Assembly (NCBI GenBank): GCA_963620035.1
Contig: CAVEXN010000004.1
Span: 1-64,000, forward strand
Origin: F23-D06 sp963620035
Lineage (GTDB): Bacteria; Bacteroidota; Bacteroidia; Bacteroidales; WCHB1-69
Reading direction: 5' to 3'
Length of the DNA stretch: 64,000 nucleotides
Positions 51,130 through 60,232 of this stretch are shown here, piece by piece. Both the position numbers and the translations under genes were made by a program. Position 1 is the first letter of the stretch. Each line of letters opens with the position of its first letter. A model generated the notes under the pieces. It was not told the DNA's origin. It searched no databases and was given only the letters and a program-made list of their open reading frames with translations.

Positions 51130-52434
51130 TTACGGCGCCATATTGAAATAATCCTCCAGCAGAGCGTCTTCAATCTGTCCCATCTGGACATTGATGTAAT
51201 GTTTGATAAGGTATTTGTCTTTGCGGCTCTCCAAGATGCGTTTCAAGGCCTCGTTCACCTCCCCTATTGTCCCCACGCACTCGAAAGGCTTATGGGTGGA
51301 GAAGCCCGCAAGCTCGTCAAAGACATGTTCCAATTCCGGATTGTCGAGCAAGTCTTCGCCGAAGATGTCAATCATCACGGCATCGTCAACGAACGGCGAG
51401 AGGATGATGTAGGCGAAAAGACATTTTGAACACTTGCAGCACCACTTGTCCTCCTTGCTTCCGGCATTGCAGCTCTTGAAAGTGTGGAAATACTGTGGAT
51501 AGTGTGCGAACTTCCCGGCAATCTGCAGTTCCGTGAACGGGCGGAGGTAACTGAAATAATGGTTGGAATTACCCATGAACCGTTCAACATAGTTGCGGAA
51601 ATCCTGCTCGAATTCCAGTGATTTGGAATACTGGTGGTTGATGTGCGTTCCTATGACCGTAGGCTCGTCAGCGCTGGCCTCGTTGGAGAGCGCCACGTCA
51701 CGTATGCCTGTCACAGCAGAGACAAGTACAGAATAGAATGCCAACATAGCGGAAAAAGGCGTATGTCCGTTGAGGAATCCCTCACCGTTGAGCCGTAACA
51801 GCAGCGGGTCGATGGTACGCTGCATCCTGATGACCTTCTCCGGAGCGTCAAATCCGGCAATGCGCGCGCACTCCAACGTGGTCCCTCTTGGGTTTATGAT
51901 GAACGGCGCCACCTGACGCTGCCGTCCCAGTTCCTCGAGCGTAACCACCGAGTCTTTTCCGCCGCCTATCGGCACGATTACATGGTTGCTTTCTTTCATC
52001 TTCGGATACGAGAACGACTCCGCCTTGGCGCTGCTCGCCCCGAAAGTGAAGTCCATAAACGTTCTGGCATCGCTCCGGATGCCGTTCTTGTAGAAAAACT
52101 CGCCCAGGCCGTTCCAGTACAATTTGCGCCACCAGTCCTGCTGCTCCTCATTCAAACGGCAGGGCTTGATATGGACGACAGGGCTGCATGTGCATTTCCA
52201 ATAACTAATCAGTTCCATCAAGCCGATATGGAATACCATTCCATCAAGTTCGGACAAGTCAGCGGGGAATGCGGACCAGATGCCGGGGCTCAACACGGCA
52301 CACGGTGAGAACTCAATCGTCTCTCCGATGTTGAAAAAGAACTTCAGGTGCAAGTCGTCGCCTATCCGTTTGTATTCGTATCCCTCGTAAGTGAAAACAG
52401 GATATCGGGTGCGTAATTCTTCAAATTTTGCCAT
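51130..52434 (-). CDS. PP-loop ATPase-like protein with C-terminal cysteine cluster, substrate unknown
   Basis: 434 residues. The ATP-binding PP-loop is visible as VIVPIGGGKDSVVTLEEL (residues about 172-189), like the SGGxDS loop of N-type ATP pyrophosphatases such as QueC and ThiI. Near residue 340 comes a Cys cluster CNAGSKEDKWCCKCSKCLFA, suited to metal or disulfide chemistry. The N-terminal 150 residues (IGETIEFSPCAVLSPGIWSA, DWWRKLYWNGLGEFF) are not recognised. Adenylation of a carboxyl group is the likely chemistry. A MurL-type glutamate epimerase (peptidoglycan) uses such chemistry and is one guess, unproven. It is between a FISUMP protein and a nucleotidyltransferase on the - strand. 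Confidence 0.6.
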   Translation of the reverse strand: MAKFEELRTRYPVFTYEGYEYKRIGDDLHLKFFFNIGETIEFSPCAVLSPGIWSAFPADLSELDGMVFHIGLMELISYWKCTCSPVVHIKPCRLNEEQQDWWRKLYWNGLGEFFYKNGIRSDARTFMDFTFGASSAKAESFSYPKMKESNHVIVPIGGGKDSVVTLEELGRQRQVAPFIINPRGTTLECARIAGFDAPEKVIRMQRTIDPLLLRLNGEGFLNGHTPFSAMLAFYSVLVSAVTGIRDVALSNEASADEPTVIGTHINHQYSKSLEFEQDFRNYVERFMGNSNHYFSYLRPFTELQIAGKFAHYPQYFHTFKSCNAGSKEDKWCCKCSKCLFAYIILSPFVDDAVMIDIFGEDLLDNPELEHVFDELAGFSTHKPFECVGTIGEVNEALKRILESRKDKYLIKHYINVQMGQIEDALLEDYFNMAP

Positions 52435-52462
52435 TGTTGTATTTGTTTGCTAAGTAATAGGA

Positions 52463-53212
52463 TCAGTCCGTGTCCTTGAGGCAGCGTACCGGGTATGCGG
52501 CCTCTTTAGGGGTGCAGTTTATTTCAACGGTGGCATTCGAAGCCGAGAAAAAATGGACCGGCGATGTTGCATCGCTACCTTCAGAGGCTGTCCAGAATCC
52601 CGTGTTCGTTCCGAAACCGTCGTGCCCTTTCCAGAAGCAGCCTGACGGCAAGGCGCAGAAGCCGGAAGCATCATTGTTCTCGGGGGTATCTGCAATGCTG
52701 CAAGGCGTGAGCAGGTCAGACTGTCCGGAGCCCCAAACTTCGCGGGAGGCCAACGCTTTCGCCACATTGTTCACGTCTGAGCCACAGCGGTACTCGTCTC
52801 GGTAGCCCAGGAAGTCCTCCAGCGCCATCCATTCGAGATTGGATGGCAGGTGCCATCCGTCGGGGCAGATGCCTTGTACGCCACTCGGGACATCCTCCGT
52901 CGCCCGGGCTCCGTTCACGGCTTCATTCCAAGTATAAAGCAGCCCGTATTTCAGCACGTTGGCCGGATTACCTCCCGGGAAACGATCTTCCCCTAAATGG
53001 CGAGTAAAGGCTGTCAACTCTGAGCCGTCCGGGGCATACGTCGTCCGCAGGTTGTCGCGCATCCAGCACTGCTGCCCCAACATGACCGTGCGGTAAAGAT
53101 TTCCCTCGCTGTCTTTCACCTTTCCGCAATCCTGCAACTGCGCCGCAATGCGGTTGAGCGGAAACGCAAGCAGAAGCAAAGCGCAAAGAAGGTCGTTTCT
53201 CCCTATTCCCAT
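52463..53212 (-). CDS. FISUMP-domain exported protein
   Basis: 249 residues. Signal peptide MGIGRNDLLCALLLLAFPLNRIAA. The domain reads DCGKVKDSEGNLYRTVMLGQQCWMRDNLRTT (in parts), GLLYTWNEAVNG, CPDGWHLPSNLEWMALEDFLG, FWTASEGSD and AYPVRCLKD, which is the fibrobacter succinogenes major paralogous domain, usual in surface proteins of Bacteroidota. Its start overlaps the end of the SDR gene by 10 bp, so it is probably translated from the same message. Role: unknown cell-surface protein. Confidence 0.87.
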   Translation of the reverse strand: MGIGRNDLLCALLLLAFPLNRIAAQLQDCGKVKDSEGNLYRTVMLGQQCWMRDNLRTTYAPDGSELTAFTRHLGEDRFPGGNPANVLKYGLLYTWNEAVNGARATEDVPSGVQGICPDGWHLPSNLEWMALEDFLGYRDEYRCGSDVNNVAKALASREVWGSGQSDLLTPCSIADTPENNDASGFCALPSGCFWKGHDGFGTNTGFWTASEGSDATSPVHFFSASNATVEINCTPKEAAYPVRCLKDTD

Positions 53213-54678
53213 CCGTCGAAAATTTCAGGTCCATAGACATTGTGTTCTCCTTTATGCTGGGGCAGCCAGACCTGTGCAAAGAACGGGCTGTGCCGGGCAA
53301 GGTCGTCATAGTCCCATGCGGGCGGCAGACAATCGGGACACCAGTGCCCGCCCAGCAGTATAAGTTTCGGCGAAGCCTCGAAGCGGTGCCCCTTGTGGCA
53401 TTGCCACGTCAGTTTCTTTTCGGCGTCCCCGCCATATGAGTCAGACAGAAGCTTGCCGCCCCGGAACTCGGCCGCCCTCCGCAATTCGTCCAGTGAAAGT
53501 TCGGACAACGGCTTGTTCTCGTCGTAGCCATGGTCTATATGGACGGCCTGCCCGATACCGGGCGGTTCCGACAAGTCCATATCGTTCCAGTCGGGAATAT
53601 TGCGCCAGTTCTCTAAGTTGCCGTAATAGGCTTTGATGCGGTTCTGGTCGTTGTGCTTGATCCACCATTGTGTTCCCCATTGTTTTTTGTTGGCCATAAG
53701 CGACATCACGGCTTTGATAAGGCCCGCCGGCACTATTTCCGCCATCTTGAAATAGCCGGGCAAGTCGCGGCTCATCCCCTCGAAATAGGTCTCGGCATCC
53801 TTATGGCGGCGAAAATGCAGGAAGTTTTCCAAGAGGTCTGCATCCAGATAATACTGTCCGTGGAAATTGCGCAACACAAACCAGTTTGCATTGAAAATCT
53901 TCTCGGGCGGCGGGCAATGTACGGCCTGGAGGATGAGGCGTTCGAACTTGTAGTTGGTCATCCGGAAGCCGGAGCCGCTGCTGATATTGTAGAAACGGTT
54001 CCAGAAACACTCGGGCACATCCTCGCCACACACATTGGCGAGCAGCCGGCCGGAGTCCTCCACGGTGGCCCATTCCAGCACTCCCCGGACGGGCACATGG
54101 AACATGATGGGGTCGAAGTTCTTGAGTATGCCGGGATAGAGTATGCCCGACTGCCGGAGGCTGACCCAATGTTTGAGCCCCGAGTCGGCAAAGATGCGTT
54201 CCGCCTTTATTTTGCTGATGCCGTAATGGTCATATACGCTGGCACAAACGGGGTCGCCGGTGCGTCCCCAATGCAACGGCGCGTTCCGGTCGGAAGTCTG
54301 TGCCACAGAGCCTATGTAAACCACCTTGATGTCGTCTGCGTTTGGCTGCGCCAAAACCGCATTTACGACGTTCTGCGCCGAGGTGACATTCACATACATG
54401 GTCTTTTTAGGATAATAGTCGGCAGACGGCGAAACCATACCGCCCACATGCAGCACATAGTCAGCCCCTTTGACACCGGCGAGCACATCTTCATACCGGG
54501 TCAGGTCGCCCCACACTATGTTAACCTTGTCTTTCACGGGTGCCAGTTTCTTGATATTCTTTTCGCTGCGGCGTGCAAGGACAGTCACGTCGTACAGGTC
54601 AGGCTTGCGGAGCAATTCCTGCAGCCCCGCCCACCCCATCACGCCGGTGGCGCCAGTAAGGAAAACGCGTTTTTTCAT
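53203..54678 (-). CDS. NAD-dependent epimerase-like SDR fused to a zinc-ribbon-like C-terminal domain
   Basis: 491 residues. N-terminal Rossmann fold of extended SDR: VFLTGATGVMGWAGLQELL, DYVLHVGGMVSPS, VVYIGSVAQTSDR and the catalytic YGISK motif (YDHYGISKIKAER). Residues about 230-390 are a less familiar helical region. The last 70 residues hold TWQCHKGHRFEASPKLI and GGHWCPDCLPPAW, a C-x2-GH...CPxC pattern like the treble-clef/zinc-ribbon segments usually found in nuclease-type proteins. Such a fusion to an SDR is unusual. The M16 protease gene ends upstream at 54730; the FISUMP gene overlaps at the end. Confidence 0.7.
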   Translation of the reverse strand: MKKRVFLTGATGVMGWAGLQELLRKPDLYDVTVLARRSEKNIKKLAPVKDKVNIVWGDLTRYEDVLAGVKGADYVLHVGGMVSPSADYYPKKTMYVNVTSAQNVVNAVLAQPNADDIKVVYIGSVAQTSDRNAPLHWGRTGDPVCASVYDHYGISKIKAERIFADSGLKHWVSLRQSGILYPGILKNFDPIMFHVPVRGVLEWATVEDSGRLLANVCGEDVPECFWNRFYNISSGSGFRMTNYKFERLILQAVHCPPPEKIFNANWFVLRNFHGQYYLDADLLENFLHFRRHKDAETYFEGMSRDLPGYFKMAEIVPAGLIKAVMSLMANKKQWGTQWWIKHNDQNRIKAYYGNLENWRNIPDWNDMDLSEPPGIGQAVHIDHGYDENKPLSELSLDELRRAAEFRGGKLLSDSYGGDAEKKLTWQCHKGHRFEASPKLILLGGHWCPDCLPPAWDYDDLARHSPFFAQVWLPQHKGEHNVYGPEIFDGWE

Positions 54679-54729
54679 TTTTTTTTCAAATTGTTCAACA
54701 AAAGGTCACAAGGGGGAAACCGCCTTTTT

Positions 54730-57636
54730 TCAGTAACCGAAGATGTCGGCGAGGGAGAGTTTCACGACACGTCCGAAGCGGGCCTGCACGGCCTCGAAGT
54801 CAACCTCGCCGTCGGCGGCCAGGATCATGTAGGTCTTCGGGTTGTTCTTGATATATTTGGCATTGAAGTCCCGGATATCTTTCATCGTGAAGGCATCGAT
54901 AAGGTTGTAGAAGTCGCGGCGGTAGTCATAGTCGATGCCCATCTTGCGGTTGCGCTGGTACATGTTGAGGATTGACATTTTGGTGATGCGGTTGGCGGCG
55001 ATGGAGGACTTTGCCCCCTCTCGGGCCAATTCGAATGCTGTTTCAGACACGGGCATATTGTTGAACAGGGAGTCGAAAGCCACGAGCGCATCAACGATCT
55101 TGTCGTTTTGCGTTGCTACATAAGAATAGTTGTACATGTATTTTGCGGTATCTTGGGGGCATACGAATCCGGATGTGGCGGAGTATGCCAACGAGCGTTT
55201 CTCACGCATCTCCTGGAACACGATGGCATTCATGCTGCCGCCGAAGTACTGGTTGTACATATTGATGACGGGCAACAGGGAAGCATCCATCATGCCGCTG
55301 CGCATAGAGGTGATGACACGCGACTGACGGGCGGGGTACGGGGCATAATAGACCACATTCTCCGTCGTAGCAAGCCGTTCGATTATCTTTTGCGGGGCTG
55401 GCGTGTGGTATGTTTTTGGAAGAATGTAGTTTTTCTTCAAGGCGGCTTTCAGTTTCTTCAATGAAGCCGGGCCATAATAGAAGAATTCCGGTTTGCACTG
55501 AAGCAGCGCGCGGAAGACAGCCAACAGTTTCTCTCCGTCCATATTGCGGATCTGCTCTTCGGACAGTTGGTAATTGACCAGTTCGGGGCCATATTCGGCA
55601 TACGAGCGAAGGCAGTTCATCACGCTGTTCTGGCGGGTCTTGGCATCCTGACGGGTTTTGAGCGCGTCGTCAATCACATGCCGCAGTCCATCGCCGGAAG
55701 GAATGGCGTTTGCAAACACCTCCATCATCAAGTCCAAAGCCTTGCCGAAATTCTCTGAAAGCCCGGAGAGCACAATCTCCGTTTCAACGTCCGAACAGCT
55801 GATGTAATAACTGCAGGCAAGCTGGTAGAAACGGGTCTTCACCTCTTCGGCGGTCATTTTCGGGGTGCCGAGGAAGTTGAGGTAACTGACGGCACAAGGC
55901 AAGTACAGGTCATTGAGTTCGCCGACAGTGAAGAGGATTTTGAGCGTGAAAGTGCCGTCTTCGTCATTGTGAATGTAGTTGACCGCCGCATCGCAGTAAC
56001 TGTCAAAGGTGATTGACTGGTTGAAATCCACGAACACGGGCTCTATCGGCTTCACCTCGCGTTGTCTGACCTGCCTGAAGAAATCGGATTCTGCATCGCG
56101 GTTGAGTTGAATGGCGGTGATGGCGGGTTTCGGAACCTTGACGGTCTCGGAGGGCTCGCCCTGACGTTTGTAAACTACCACATGGCTGCCCTCCTTGAAA
56201 TGGCGTTTGGCAAAGCTGAGTATGTCTTCCTTCGTGATTTTGGTATAGAGTTCGATGCTTTGCGAGGCATAGTACCAGTCGATGTCGTTCTCGAATGCGT
56301 TGGCGAGCATAAAGGCCCGGGAGCGGTTGCTGCCCTGCTTCCTCATTTCACCGAGTCTCATGTTGTTGACGGCGGCCCGGAGAAGGTTCTCGTCAAACTT
56401 GCCTTGCTTGAGCAGTTCAATTTGCTCGAGCAGCAGGTCTTTGGCATCCTCCAGGGACTGGCCGGCATTGGGCCGCGCATAGAGCACGTAAGCCGAATTG
56501 TCGCAGAGCACGTATGGGTAGGCAGAAGCCGAGGCGACAAGATGCTTCTGGTTGAGGTTCAAGTCGATGATGCCGCATTTCCCGTTTGACAGCATGTTGT
56601 CGAGCATGCGCAGTATGTAGATGTCCTTGTGGTTCGCCGGAAGGTCCATCCTGAAAGCGACAGTAACAAACGGGGCTTCGTGCCCGACAACCTCACATTC
56701 GACGGGGCTCTCGATAGGAGTCTCTTTGCGTATGGAATAATGCGGAAGATCGTTGGCCTGCATTTTCCCGAAACAGCGGTCGATGACGGCTATGGCCTCG
56801 TCATAGTCAAAGTCGCCCGAAAGACAGACGGCCATATTGTTAGGCACATAATAAGTGGAAACGAAATTGCGGATATTGGTGATGGATGGGTTCTTGAGGT
56901 GTTCGGCGCGACCGAGCGTCGTCTGCTGACCGTAAGGGCTGTTAGGAAACAGTGCCTTGAGCATTGCCTCGTTGGCCTGGCGCGAGTCGTTGGCCAACGA
57001 GGTGTTCTTCTCTTCATATACCGTTTCCAGTTCGGTATGGAACAGGCGCAGCACGGGGTTCATGAAGCGTTCGGCCTGGATGACGGCCCAGTTCTCCAGT
57101 TGGTTGGAGGGGATATCCTCAATATAGACCGTATAGTCGTTCGACGTGGCAGCGTTGGTGCCTTGCGAACCGATGAAACTCATCATCTTGTCATACTCGT
57201 TGGGTATGGCATAGCCGCTGGCCACATACGACAGGCTGTCGATGATACGGTAGATGCTGTCGCGCACCGCTTTGTCGGTCTGTATGCGATATACCTCGAA
57301 TTCCCGTTCTATGCGGTCGAGCAGCGGCTTCTCCGCTTTCCAGTCGAGCGTTCCGAAACTTGGCGTGCCCTTGAACATGAGGTGTTCGAGGTAGTGGGCC
57401 AGCCCTGTCGTTTCGGTGGGGTCGTTCTTGCTGCCCACGCGTACGGGAATCAGACACTGAATGCGGGGCGAGTCCTTGTAGACCGTCAGGAAAACCTTGA
57501 GCCCGTTGTCGAGGGTGTAAATGCGCGTATGCAGCGAATCGTGCGAATAGGACACATATTCGTAATTCTTTTGTGCAGAAAGCGTTGCGGCAAGCATGCA
57601 AAGCGCCGCCATCAGAAGTAACCGATATTTTCTCAT
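54730..57636 (-). CDS. M16 family zinc metallopeptidase
   Basis: 968 residues with a signal peptide (MRKYRLLLMAALCMLAATLSA). The zinc site HxxEH is H81-Y-L-E-H85 in GLAHYLEHLMFKGT, and the distal Glu is in the ELETVYEEKN segment. Residue pattern and length fit a two-half pitrilysin/insulinase-like peptidase with an inactive second half (SVAYSATSGF region of the C-terminal half: KRSLAYSATSG). It is an exported, probably periplasmic protease. It has its own -7 element and is divergent from the crotonase gene. Confidence 0.93.
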   Translation of the reverse strand: MRKYRLLLMAALCMLAATLSAQKNYEYVSYSHDSLHTRIYTLDNGLKVFLTVYKDSPRIQCLIPVRVGSKNDPTETTGLAHYLEHLMFKGTPSFGTLDWKAEKPLLDRIEREFEVYRIQTDKAVRDSIYRIIDSLSYVASGYAIPNEYDKMMSFIGSQGTNAATSNDYTVYIEDIPSNQLENWAVIQAERFMNPVLRLFHTELETVYEEKNTSLANDSRQANEAMLKALFPNSPYGQQTTLGRAEHLKNPSITNIRNFVSTYYVPNNMAVCLSGDFDYDEAIAVIDRCFGKMQANDLPHYSIRKETPIESPVECEVVGHEAPFVTVAFRMDLPANHKDIYILRMLDNMLSNGKCGIIDLNLNQKHLVASASAYPYVLCDNSAYVLYARPNAGQSLEDAKDLLLEQIELLKQGKFDENLLRAAVNNMRLGEMRKQGSNRSRAFMLANAFENDIDWYYASQSIELYTKITKEDILSFAKRHFKEGSHVVVYKRQGEPSETVKVPKPAITAIQLNRDAESDFFRQVRQREVKPIEPVFVDFNQSITFDSYCDAAVNYIHNDEDGTFTLKILFTVGELNDLYLPCAVSYLNFLGTPKMTAEEVKTRFYQLACSYYISCSDVETEIVLSGLSENFGKALDLMMEVFANAIPSGDGLRHVIDDALKTRQDAKTRQNSVMNCLRSYAEYGPELVNYQLSEEQIRNMDGEKLLAVFRALLQCKPEFFYYGPASLKKLKAALKKNYILPKTYHTPAPQKIIERLATTENVVYYAPYPARQSRVITSMRSGMMDASLLPVINMYNQYFGGSMNAIVFQEMREKRSLAYSATSGFVCPQDTAKYMYNYSYVATQNDKIVDALVAFDSLFNNMPVSETAFELAREGAKSSIAANRITKMSILNMYQRNRKMGIDYDYRRDFYNLIDAFTMKDIRDFNAKYIKNNPKTYMILAADGEVDFEAVQARFGRVVKLSLADIFGY

Positions 57637-57685
57637 ACGTTATGTTAAATGTTAATAATCATTCTACGGCCGGGAAACAAGACGG

Positions 57686-57693
57686 CAAAAATA
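57686..57693 (-). promoter_or_regulatory. -7 element for the M16 peptidase
   Basis: TATTTTTG on the - strand, followed by CCG, 49 bp upstream of the start at 57636. Confidence 0.55.
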
Positions 57694-57794
57694 CAAAAAA
57701 GCCGCCAACTGTGGCTTTTTCCGCAACGTCCGCCATGTTTTCCGTGTCATAACGGCTGAGATGAAAAAAAGGAATCTCGATGCAGAAAAAAATG

Positions 57795-57802
57795 TACATT
57801 TG
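57795..57802 (+). promoter_or_regulatory. -7 element for crotonase
   Basis: TACATTTG on the + strand, followed by CC, 22 bp upstream of the start at 57825. Confidence 0.55.
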
Positions 57803-57824
57803 CCAACTCAAAAATCAATCTGCA

Positions 57825-58601
57825 ATGGAATACAAATTCTTGAAAATCCAGAAGAGAGGCGCAATCTGCACATTAGCCATTTCTGCGCCCAAGACATTGA
57901 ACGCCCTGAACTCGTCCGTTCTGTCAGAAATGGACGAGTTCATCAGCAACATAGACGCAGACATCCACGTGCTCATCATCACCGGCGACGGCGAGAAGAG
58001 TTTCGTGGCCGGGGCTGACATTTCCGAAATGCAGCATCTCAACGAAGAGGAGGGCGAACGTTTCGGCAAACTCGGGGCCTCTGTGTTCCGCAAGGTCGAG
58101 ACGTTGCCTGTGCCGGTCATCGCTGCCGTCAACGGTTTCGCCTTGGGCGGCGGCTGCGAGCTGGCGCTGGCCTGCGACATCCGTATCGCGTCCAACAAAG
58201 CCAAATTCGGACAGCCGGAAGTGGGACTGGGCATCATCCCGGGCTTTTCCGGCACGCTCAGGCTGGCCAAGGCCGTCGGCATCGGGTATGCCAAGGAGAT
58301 GATCTATTCCGGAAAGACAATCCGTGCCGACGAAGCCCTGCGCATCGGACTGGTCAATGCCGTATGCGAACCCGATGAACTGATGGGCCACGTCATGGAA
58401 CTGGCAGAGAAAATCGCATCTAACGCCCCGATTGCGGTGAAGTACGCCAAAAAGTGCATCAACGAAGAATACGATATGGCCGCGGACGAGGGCATCGCTT
58501 TCGAGAACAAGATGTTCGGGAAATGCTTCGCCACGGAAGACCAGAAAAACGGCATGTCCGCGTTCCTGTCCAAGTCACAGACCGAATTCAAGAACAAGTA
58601 A
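57825..58601 (+). CDS. crt: Enoyl-CoA hydratase / 3-hydroxybutyryl-CoA dehydratase (crotonase)
   Basis: 258 residues from the ATG at 57825, which fits the -7 element better than the ATG at 57780. Crotonase marks: FVAGADISEMQHLNEEEG, AAVNGFALGGGCELALACDI (oxyanion hole) and FGQPEVGLGIIPGFSGTLRL with the catalytic Glu residues. It dehydrates 3-hydroxybutyryl-CoA to crotonyl-CoA. The hbd gene follows after 33 bp, giving the two middle steps of butyrate formation. The last step enzymes are in the etf operon 22 kb away. Confidence 0.93.
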   Translation: MEYKFLKIQKRGAICTLAISAPKTLNALNSSVLSEMDEFISNIDADIHVLIITGDGEKSFVAGADISEMQHLNEEEGERFGKLGASVFRKVETLPVPVIAAVNGFALGGGCELALACDIRIASNKAKFGQPEVGLGIIPGFSGTLRLAKAVGIGYAKEMIYSGKTIRADEALRIGLVNAVCEPDELMGHVMELAEKIASNAPIAVKYAKKCINEEYDMAADEGIAFENKMFGKCFATEDQKNGMSAFLSKSQTEFKNK

Positions 58602-58634
58602 AACCTCAATTCAACATTTAAATATATCCAGATT

Positions 58635-59471
58635 ATGAAAATTTGCGTTATTGGAACAGGAACAATGGCTAAAGGCATCGTCAAGGCATTTGCCGCCAAG
58701 ATGCCCGTAGTGATGAAAAGCAGAACACAGGCCGGCCTGGACAAGGCCATGGGTTCTTTCGTGAAGTCTTACGGAAAACTGGTCGAAAAGGGCAAACTTA
58801 CGCAGGATGCCGTTGATGCCATTCTGAAAAACATCACGACAACGACGGATTATGCCGCTTTTGCCGACGCCGACCTCGTCATCGAGGCGGCCGTCGAAGA
58901 CATGCAACTAAAAAAAGACGTGTTCACCGAACTCGACGGCATCTGCAAACCCGAAACGATATTCGCGACGAACTCCTCCTCGCTGTCCATCACGGAAATC
59001 GCATCATGCACAAAACGCCCCGAGCGTTTCATCGGCATGCACTTCTTCAACCCTGCCGACAGGATGGCTCTTGTTGAGGTCATCAAAGGGCAGATGACCT
59101 CCGACGAGGTTTGCAACCTGATTGTTGACTTGGCCACTTCCATCGGCAAGACACCGGTGGCCGTCAACGAAGCCCCGGGATTTGTCGTGAACAGGATACT
59201 CATCCCGATGATCAACGAGGCTGTCGGAATCCTGGCCGACGGCATCGCCAGCGCTGAAGACATCGACAAGTGCATGATGTTAGGGGCTAACCATCCTATG
59301 GGACCACTTGCACTGGCCGACCTTATCGGCAACGATGTCAACCTCGCCATCATGGAAGTACTCTACCACGAGTTCGGCGACCCCAAATACCGTCCACACC
59401 CGCTGCTCCGCAAGATGGTTCGCGCAGGTCTGCTGGGACGCAAGACCGGACAAGGCTTCTACAAGTACTGA
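58635..59471 (+). CDS. hbd: 3-hydroxybutyryl-CoA dehydrogenase
   Basis: 278 residues. NAD-binding GTGTMAKGIVKAFA (GxGxxxxG form), then ATNSSSLSITEIASCTKRPERF (Ser and His region), GMHFFNPADRMALVEVI with the catalytic His, VNEAPGFVVNRIL and GPLALADLIGNDV, MVRAGLLGRKTGQGFYKY. It oxidises or reduces acetoacetyl-CoA/3-hydroxybutyryl-CoA. It is in operon with crt and ends before a strong terminator at 59499-59535. Thiolase, which would complete the pathway, is not in the window. Confidence 0.95.
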   Translation: MKICVIGTGTMAKGIVKAFAAKMPVVMKSRTQAGLDKAMGSFVKSYGKLVEKGKLTQDAVDAILKNITTTTDYAAFADADLVIEAAVEDMQLKKDVFTELDGICKPETIFATNSSSLSITEIASCTKRPERFIGMHFFNPADRMALVEVIKGQMTSDEVCNLIVDLATSIGKTPVAVNEAPGFVVNRILIPMINEAVGILADGIASAEDIDKCMMLGANHPMGPLALADLIGNDVNLAIMEVLYHEFGDPKYRPHPLLRKMVRAGLLGRKTGQGFYKY

Positions 59472-59498
59472 AATCATCTTTTAAACCCCTTAACGGTT

Positions 59499-59535
59499 AA
59501 GAGGGCTGCCTATATAGGCAACCCTCTTTTTTGTT
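59499..59535 (+). terminator. Intrinsic terminator after hbd
   Basis: AAGAGGGCTGCCTAT pairs with ATAGGCAACCCTCTT with one mismatch and no unpaired loop beyond a few bases, followed by T residues. It is 28 bp after the stop codon. Confidence 0.85.
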
Positions 59536-59568
59536 ATTATCATTCCCGGTATTCAGTCGTTCACGTTG

Positions 59569-60168
59569 TCACGAAGGACTGTACACTTCGCAAGTCCGGT
59601 CGCTGAAGAAAAAGACAACGTGCACCAGATGACGGCCGGTCTGAGATTTCAATATTCGTTCTCGTTTTGGAATGAGGTCCGGAATGTGCGTTTCTCCAGA
59701 ACGTCCGCGCCTTGAGATCCGTACGGTTTCCTCGACAATCGTATTGTCTGCCTGTTCTGCCGCCGAAACGCTCTTTAACCTTGGATTGTCTATTTCTGCC
59801 GCAGAGACCGGGGATGCAGATGGTTTTTCATTTTCAGATGCTACGTCTTCTAAATCCGCAAACAGATCAGGCTGCAGATGGTCCGCAGTTTTCGACGGTT
59901 GCTGCGTAATGTCAACGGTTGACGCCGTTGCAGGGGAACTGATGGCAGGCGACGGAACTTCACGAAACATCGCCCCCAGACCCATTATCAACCAATCGGA
60001 ACTAATTTCAGGAAAGGCTTTCAAAATCTTCTTTGCCACATCAAGGCTAGGCTGATTGCGTCCGGTGAATATGTGGGTGACACTGGAACGGTTTACATTT
60101 ATACTATCCGCAAATGCCGTAGGTGACATTTGTTTATATTTCATCACTTGTTTAATCCTGTCAATCAT
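59569..60168 (-). CDS. XRE-family transcriptional regulator
   Basis: 199 residues from the ATG at 60168. An HTH (residues about 5-60) is visible: IDRIKQVMKYKQMSPTAFAD, SINVNRSSVTHIFTGRNQPS and LDVAKKILKAFPEISSDWL. Low-complexity Ser/Ala/Pro and Glu segments fill the middle, and the C-terminus ends with HLVHVVFFFSDRTCEVYSPS. It is of the Bacteroidota-typical type with a long disordered tail. It sits alone after the hbd terminator, with a -7 element at 60225-60232. Its targets are unknown. Confidence 0.8.
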   Translation of the reverse strand: MIDRIKQVMKYKQMSPTAFADSINVNRSSVTHIFTGRNQPSLDVAKKILKAFPEISSDWLIMGLGAMFREVPSPAISSPATASTVDITQQPSKTADHLQPDLFADLEDVASENEKPSASPVSAAEIDNPRLKSVSAAEQADNTIVEETVRISRRGRSGETHIPDLIPKRERILKSQTGRHLVHVVFFFSDRTCEVYSPS

Positions 60169-60224
60169 ACCGATTGTTAACATTTGTAACTAACGTGCGT
60201 AGCGTGTGTTTTTTCAAGAGTTGA

Positions 60225-60232
60225 CAAAAGTA
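60225..60232 (-). promoter_or_regulatory. -7 element for the XRE regulator
   Basis: TACTTTTG on the - strand, followed by TC, 56 bp upstream of the start at 60168. Confidence 0.5.

Noticed and set aside
51130..52434. Calling the PP-loop protein MurL outright
   Set aside because: Only the PP-loop and the length are suggestive; I cannot verify family membership from sequence alone, so it is left as a hypothesis.
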